64,000 nt of DNA, from positions 1,984,001-2,048,000 of the forward strand of contig CP036352.1 of the NCBI GenBank assembly GCA_007753915.1, in the 5' to 3' direction. Position 1 is the stretch's first letter; the number at the start of each line of letters is the position of its first letter. Below the pieces are notes generated by a model. It made no database searches and was not told the origin of the DNA. It saw nothing but the letters and a program-made list of their open reading frames with translations. The position numbers and the translations under genes were made by a program. Of the stretch, positions 59,687-64,000 are shown in pieces. The stretch comes from Phycisphaerae bacterium RAS2. GTDB lineage: Bacteria > Planctomycetota > Phycisphaerae > UBA1845 > UTPLA1.

Positions 59687-60226
59687 TCAACACGGCGCCG
59701 CCAGCCAGCATTTCTCAAGAGGCTTGCTAATCGCCGCGAATTGTTCGCGCGGGACGCTGACGGTATCCCAACGCATCGAACGGACCTTCACCCCGGCCGC
59801 GTAATCCGTCAGCGGTGCAAGCCAGAAACTGTAGCGACGCCCCGCAAAGTTGAACAACGGCGACCCGTTGATGACCAGTTGCGTCTCCGGCGGCAGTCCC
59901 GCAAGCCAGAAAGCGAAGACGAACATCGCGGTGCAATCGGCTCCAAACGCCTCCTGCCAGAGCGCCAGGCCATCCAGATCGCCACGAGTCACCCAGTTGT
60001 TGGTGCGGCAATCCTCCGCTGCTTTGCGCGAGGTGATCTTGCGCCCCTTGACATCGACGAGGCACGGTCCGCCGCCTGGTGGATAGATGATGTAATCGAA
60101 CGCTTTCGCCCCGGTGCGGCCCTTTCCGGCGACGTGTTTCACATCTTCCACCGCGACGTATGCCGTGCCTCGCTGATTGAGGTAACTCTCGAACGCCATT
60201 TCGTAATGGCTTCGACGCGGTGTCAC
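59687..60226 (-). CDS. HYExAFE family protein
   Basis: This 179-residue protein carries the name-giving motif HYEMAFE at residues 7-13 (SHYEMAFESYLNQRGTAYVA), characteristic of a small planctomycete family. AFDYIIYPPGGGPCLVDVKG resembles a nuclease-fold D..E/D-x-K core, so a nuclease-like fold is possible (inference). It starts at GTG 60226, overlapping the hisS stop by 4 bases, and is probably co-transcribed with hisS. Confidence 0.85.
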   Translation of the reverse strand: MTPRRSHYEMAFESYLNQRGTAYVAVEDVKHVAGKGRTGAKAFDYIIYPPGGGPCLVDVKGRKITSRKAAEDCRTNNWVTRGDLDGLALWQEAFGADCTAMFVFAFWLAGLPPETQLVINGSPLFNFAGRRYSFWLAPLTDYAAGVKVRSMRWDTVSVPREQFAAISKPLEKCWLAAPC

Positions 60227-61536
60227 GGTGCGGCCTCCAGCGCGCGGCGCGGGTCCTGCAGCATGGATTCCATTGTGACGCTTCGTTGCGTCCCCTTCTT
60301 CATGTCTTTGATTTGGACCGCTTCGCCGCCACCGCTTTCATCTCCCACGATGATCGCCGTCGTCGCGCCTCGCTTGTCGGCGGATTTCATCTGCTTGTGA
60401 AGGGGCTGGTGGGTGTAGAGGAAGTCGGCGGGAATGCCGCATCGACGAATCGCCGCCGCGATGTGATAAACGTATGCGCGGCATGCGGGGTCGGCATCCG
60501 CCACAAACACAACCTGCTCGGCTTGCTGCGGTTTCGAGAGCCCGCGCTCCTCCAGCAGAAGTGCCAGAACAACGTCACCCATGCCGAAACCGATGGCCGG
60601 CTCGCGCGACTTGCCGAGCTTGCCGAGCAAGTCATCGTAGCGCCCCCCGCCGCAGATGGCCCGCTCGTTCTGCGATCGGTCATAAAACTCAAAAACCGGC
60701 CCGGTGTAATACGCCAGTCCGCGAACGATGTGCATATCAAAGCGGCAGAAGTCACCGACCCCGAAATTGTTGAGGATCGATAGCACCGTGGCCGTTTGCA
60801 AGACTGCTTCTTCCAACTCGGCCCCCCCCACCGCTCCGCCGAGTTCGCTCTTGAGCAGCTCCGGATTCGGCACGCTCATCACCGCGCGCAGACGGTCCGC
60901 CGACAATTGCTCCGAAAAAGCCGCGTCCCAAACCTTCGCGAAGTCCGCTTCCGGCATGGAGGACGCCTTGTCCATCAAGGCGAACGCGCGGCCATGCGCT
61001 TCCGCCGGGATCCGCACGGCTTCCAGCATTGCGGTGACCAATCGCCGATTGCTGATGTGGACACAGAAGTCGCTCGCGGTCAGGCCCAGCTCGCGCAGCG
61101 CTTCAATGCCGACCAGGATGCACTCGGCATCCGCCGCCGGCTCGGCCGCCCCGATTACGTCGATGTTCCACTGGTAGAACTCGCGCAGCCGGCCGCGCTG
61201 AACATTCTCGCCGCGAAAGAGCGTCGGGATGCTGAACCACTTGATCGGTTTGGGCAGCGCGTTGATGCGGGCCGCGACCATTCGCGCAAGCGTCGGCGTC
61301 ATCTCGGGCCGAAGCGCCAACTCCCGTCCCCCTGCGTCAGTCAGTCGAAAGAGTTGGCCGACCAGTTCATCGCCGCTCTTTTCGCGATAAAGCTCAAGCA
61401 TTTCCAGCGTCGGCCCTTCGTACTCCAGGAAACCGTGCCGGATGGAGACATTTCGCCAGACATCGAAGATGCGGCGGATCGGCGCAAGCAGCTCGGGGTA
61501 TAGATCGCGCGTCCCTTTGACGGATTGAATGGTCAT
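60223..61536 (-). CDS. hisS: Histidyl-tRNA synthetase
   Basis: This 437-residue class II aminoacyl-tRNA synthetase starts MTIQSVKGTRDLYPE. Motif 2 lies around LRPEMTPTLARMVAARINAL and GRLREFYQWNIDVIG. The histidine-specific VRGLAYYTGPVFEFYD and motif 3 AIGFGMGDVVLALL are present. The C-terminal anticodon-binding domain follows (VVFVADADP onward). The length is typical. Confidence 0.96.
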   Translation of the reverse strand: MTIQSVKGTRDLYPELLAPIRRIFDVWRNVSIRHGFLEYEGPTLEMLELYREKSGDELVGQLFRLTDAGGRELALRPEMTPTLARMVAARINALPKPIKWFSIPTLFRGENVQRGRLREFYQWNIDVIGAAEPAADAECILVGIEALRELGLTASDFCVHISNRRLVTAMLEAVRIPAEAHGRAFALMDKASSMPEADFAKVWDAAFSEQLSADRLRAVMSVPNPELLKSELGGAVGGAELEEAVLQTATVLSILNNFGVGDFCRFDMHIVRGLAYYTGPVFEFYDRSQNERAICGGGRYDDLLGKLGKSREPAIGFGMGDVVLALLLEERGLSKPQQAEQVVFVADADPACRAYVYHIAAAIRRCGIPADFLYTHQPLHKQMKSADKRGATTAIIVGDESGGGEAVQIKDMKKGTQRSVTMESMLQDPRRALEAAP

Positions 61537-61668
61537 TTGGAGAGCCGGTTGGATGATGAAGTCTGGAACTATCGGTTCGATTGGTCCCGATTCTATGAAC
61601 GGCTCGGGCGCGGGTCAAACGGATTCGAACCATGCCGCCATCAAAGCCAAGGCGATATACTTTCACGC

Positions 61669-62274
61669 ATGCGCGTCATTGCAGGAATACATCGGGGCCG
61701 GCCGCTCGTTGCGCCGCCGGGACTGGCGACAAGGCCGATCCTCGATCGGGTCAAGGTTGCGTTGTTCGACTGGCTGGGCGCGCGGCTGGCGATGCCCGGC
61801 CGATTGCCGGCATTGCACGTGCTGGACCTGTACAGCGGCGCGGGGTCGCTGGGGATTGAGGCCATCTCGCGCGGCGCCGCATCGGCGACATTCGTCGAAC
61901 GCGACCCGGCCGCCCTTCAATGCCTGCGAGAGAACCTCCAGGCGCTAAAAATCGACATCGCAACCGTTGTCCCTGCGGCCGCCGAGACGCTCCTCGCCCG
62001 ACCTTCGCAGCCAAACAGCGCGTTTGGTCTCATCTTCCTCGACCCGCCTTATCCGTTGAGTGAGAACGTGGAAGCCGACTCGCCGATGGTCCGTGTGTTC
62101 GAACGCCTTGGCGAGCAGGTCCCGATTGAATCTGACGCCACCCTCGTCTGGCGGCACGACATCCGCTTTTCCGCACCGCCTCGAATGGCCGGCCGTTGGC
62201 ACACCCACGAAGTCCGCTCTTACGGTACGATGACGATTACGTTGTACCGACCGTTCGCCGCCGAGGAGTTGTAA
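61669..62274 (+). CDS. rsmD: 16S rRNA (guanine966-N2)-methyltransferase RsmD
   Basis: This 201-residue protein has the RsmD start MRVIAGIHRGRPLVAPPGLA and RPILDRVKVALFDWLG. SAM motif I is LHVLDLYSGAGSLGIEAISR and the catalytic motif IV is FLDPPYPL. It modifies G966 of 16S rRNA. ATG 61669 is the family start; the frame extends further upstream without family sequence. It is divergent from hisS. Confidence 0.94.
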   Translation: MRVIAGIHRGRPLVAPPGLATRPILDRVKVALFDWLGARLAMPGRLPALHVLDLYSGAGSLGIEAISRGAASATFVERDPAALQCLRENLQALKIDIATVVPAAAETLLARPSQPNSAFGLIFLDPPYPLSENVEADSPMVRVFERLGEQVPIESDATLVWRHDIRFSAPPRMAGRWHTHEVRSYGTMTITLYRPFAAEEL

Positions 62275-62292
62275 GCCGCTCGCGCTGATCCC

Positions 62293-63558
62293 ATGCCTTC
62301 CCGCCAGACCCGGCCACCGTTGTCAACCGAACACAAGGCCCTCACGCCCCGCGGCGCAGCCTTGAAAGTCGTGCGCGTCCTGCAGGAGGCCGGTCATGTC
62401 GCCTATTTCGCCGGTGGTTGCGTGCGCGACATGCTGCTGGGCAAACGGCCCGACGATTACGACGTGGCCACTTCGGCCGAGCCGCGCGAAGTGATCCGCC
62501 TGTTCCGGCGAACGCAGCAGGTCGGTGCGAAGTTTGGCGTCGTGCTGGTTCGAATCGGCTCGCACGCCATCGAGACGGCGACGTTTCGCACTGACGGCGA
62601 TTACGCCGATGGCCGCCGCCCCACCGCTGTCCGATTCACGGATGCGCGGCATGATGCGGAGCGGCGAGATTTCACGATTAACGGCATGTTTTACGATCCG
62701 GTAACGCGAACCGTGATCGACCACGTTGGCGGCCAGACCGACCTCGAGCGCCGCGTGATCGGCGCCATCGGGGAGCCGGATCGGCGTTTTGCGGAGGATC
62801 ACCTTCGCCTGCTGCGTGCCATTCGATTCGCGGCGCGATTTGATTTTGAGATCGCGCGCGGCACCTGGGCCGCGATGTGTTTGAACGCGCCGTCGATCGC
62901 GCGAATCAGTCCCGAGCGAATCTGGACCGAACTCGCAGCGATGTTCGAGCATCCGCGCCGGGCAAAGGCGTTTTCACACCTCCACCGAAGCAACCTGTTA
63001 TTTCACCTGTGGCCGGTGGCGCGTGTCTTGCGCGGGCATGAGGCGCTGGTTGAAGCCTGGCTCGCTGAATTGCCCGTGCGCAGCAGTGCCGATCTTTGCC
63101 TTGCGATCACGGTGCATGCCATGTCGCTGCCGGAGGTCGACGAAACGTGCGACGCGCTGCGGTGCAGCAATCAAACTCGGCGGACTGTTCGATGGTTGCA
63201 CGAGAAGCAAGCCGCGCTAAATGAGCCTGACCGGTTGACGCTTGCGGACCTGAAGCTGCTCATGGCCCACGATGCGTTCAGTGACTTGCTTTCCATGTTC
63301 GCGGCAAGACTCCGCGCGACGGGGAAACCGGCGTCGCCATTTCGCCGGGTTCAAAGTCGCGTCCGCTCCATTGCCCCGCAGGACGTCGCGCCCAAACCCC
63401 TGGTCACCGGCGACGACCTCGCACGGCTGAAAGTGCCGCGCGGCCCGATCTACAAGAAAGTTCTTGATCAAGTGTACTATGCTCAACTTAACGGAGAGCT
63501 GTCCAACCGGGAATCCGCACACCGCTATGTCCTCACACTCCTTCAGACCCAAACTTAG
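62293..63558 (+). CDS. cca: CCA tRNA nucleotidyltransferase / poly(A) polymerase family protein
   Basis: This 421-residue class II nucleotidyltransferase has YFAGGCVRDMLLGKRPDDYD (G-G-x-V-R-D and D-x-D), RRDFTINGMFYD and EDHLRLLRAIRFAARF. The helical C-terminal part follows. It would add CCA to tRNAs such as the tRNA-Tyr here, which does not encode it. A poly(A) polymerase role cannot be fully excluded. The stop overlaps the start region of the peptidase gene. Confidence 0.9.
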   Translation: MPSRQTRPPLSTEHKALTPRGAALKVVRVLQEAGHVAYFAGGCVRDMLLGKRPDDYDVATSAEPREVIRLFRRTQQVGAKFGVVLVRIGSHAIETATFRTDGDYADGRRPTAVRFTDARHDAERRDFTINGMFYDPVTRTVIDHVGGQTDLERRVIGAIGEPDRRFAEDHLRLLRAIRFAARFDFEIARGTWAAMCLNAPSIARISPERIWTELAAMFEHPRRAKAFSHLHRSNLLFHLWPVARVLRGHEALVEAWLAELPVRSSADLCLAITVHAMSLPEVDETCDALRCSNQTRRTVRWLHEKQAALNEPDRLTLADLKLLMAHDAFSDLLSMFAARLRATGKPASPFRRVQSRVRSIAPQDVAPKPLVTGDDLARLKVPRGPIYKKVLDQVYYAQLNGELSNRESAHRYVLTLLQTQT

Positions 63559-64000
63559 GCCGACAGCGACACTCGCCTGGATGCTGTTAATCGCCCTAAC
63601 AGCTGCGGCCGGCTGCGCGCCCGGCGGTCATCCGCAGGTGCGGCAGATTGTCGCTGACATTTCGCAGGACCGTCTGCGCGCCACGGTGGAGAAGCTCGCG
63701 TCGTTCGGCACGCGGCATACGTTGAGCGAGACCGAGAGCGAGTTTCGCGGCATCGGTGCGGCGCGACGCTGGATCAAGGCCGAGATGGACGGAATCGCCG
63801 CCGAGTCCAGCGGGAGATTGAGCGTCGAGGCGCAATCCTTCACCGCCAAGGCCGACGGCAATCGCGTCTTCCGCGACGTGGAGATCGTCAACATTCTCGC
63901 CACGCTGCCGGGATCAGACCCGGCCTCAAAGGATCGCGTTTATCTCATCAGCGGGCACTACGACTCGATTCCCAGCGACCCGAAGGATGCCGCGTCCGAC
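63527..64000 (+). CDS. M28-family metallopeptidase lipoprotein, 3' end outside window
   Basis: The frame starts at ATG 63527, overlapping the cca 3' end by 32 bases. It encodes a lipoprotein signal with core TLAWMLLIALTAAAGC. The body (LASFGTRHTLSETESEFRGI .. ARRWIKAEMDGIAAES) and VYLISGHYDSIPSDP match the M28 aminopeptidase family, where the GHYDS histidine is the first zinc ligand. The gene continues beyond base 64000 with 158 residues visible. ATG 63581 is an alternative start. Confidence 0.88.
   Translation, partial: MSSHSFRPKLRPTATLAWMLLIALTAAAGCAPGGHPQVRQIVADISQDRLRATVEKLASFGTRHTLSETESEFRGIGAARRWIKAEMDGIAAESSGRLSVEAQSFTAKADGNRVFRDVEIVNILATLPGSDPASKDRVYLISGHYDSIPSDPKDAASD

Overview
The window looks like a chromosomal segment of a GC-rich planctomycete, possibly Phycisphaerae-like (the class is a weak guess). 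The signs are a HYExAFE-family protein, a divergent pair of a Ser/Thr kinase and an ECF sigma factor, a SpoVG with an inserted zinc ribbon next to ispE, a PEP-CTERM-tagged CHRD protein, and a planctomycete-style tyrosine integrase. I saw no rRNA gene and no CRISPR array. There are two complete tRNA genes, tRNA-Leu(UAA) and tRNA-Tyr(GUA).

Layout. (1) 1-3.2 kb: the 3' part of a large repeat protein, visibly less GC-rich than the rest, carrying nine near-identical 40-residue repeats. A fragment resembling the 3' end of a tRNA-Ser gene follows at about 3.22 kb, so this may be the right edge of a mobile or defence island. (2) 3.8-5.4 kb: a degenerate receiver-GGDEF-HD signalling protein. (3) 5.6-22.4 kb: a hydrogen and pyruvate metabolism block. 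It holds a stand-alone HypF carbamoyltransferase domain, hypC, hypD, hypE, the four subunits of a group 3b NAD(P)-linked [NiFe]-hydrogenase (beta, gamma, delta, alpha), its maturation protease, hypA, malic enzyme, hypB, a two-gene 2-oxoacid:ferredoxin oxidoreductase, a small membrane protein and a PLP-dependent sulfur amino-acid enzyme. Malate to pyruvate to acetyl-CoA would supply NAD(P)H and reduced ferredoxin that the hydrogenase can discharge as H2, or the flow could run in reverse. (4) 22.4-24.0 kb, minus strand: a pentameric ligand-gated ion channel homologue followed by an isolated atpC.

(5) 24,007-38,893: a 14.9-kb prophage-like integrative element inserted in the 3' end of tRNA-Leu, bounded by a 25-bp direct repeat. 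It has an integrase, excisionase-like HTH proteins, a replication-initiator-like gene with iteron-like repeats, many small overlapping genes, and a reduced structural module (terminase-small-like HTH protein, Ig-like and beta-rich proteins, tape measure). I found no large terminase, portal or capsid gene. The integrase reading frame crosses the attachment site. In the excised circle it would gain a different C-terminus and overlap the first gene of the structural module, so integration both truncates the integrase and disconnects that module from the promoter upstream of the integrase operon. This is the most unusual arrangement in the window.

(6) 39-64 kb: ordinary chromosome. It contains ispE, spoVG, a kinase/sigma pair, a SulP transporter with STAS domain, an endonuclease III-like glycosylase, a CPBP protease, the CHRD protein, tRNA-Tyr, pgsA, uppP, a membrane glycosyltransferase-like protein, aceE, a methyltransferase, several small planctomycete proteins, hisS, rsmD, the CCA-adding enzyme and the start of an M28 peptidase. 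All assignments come from reading motifs by eye; no database search was run.
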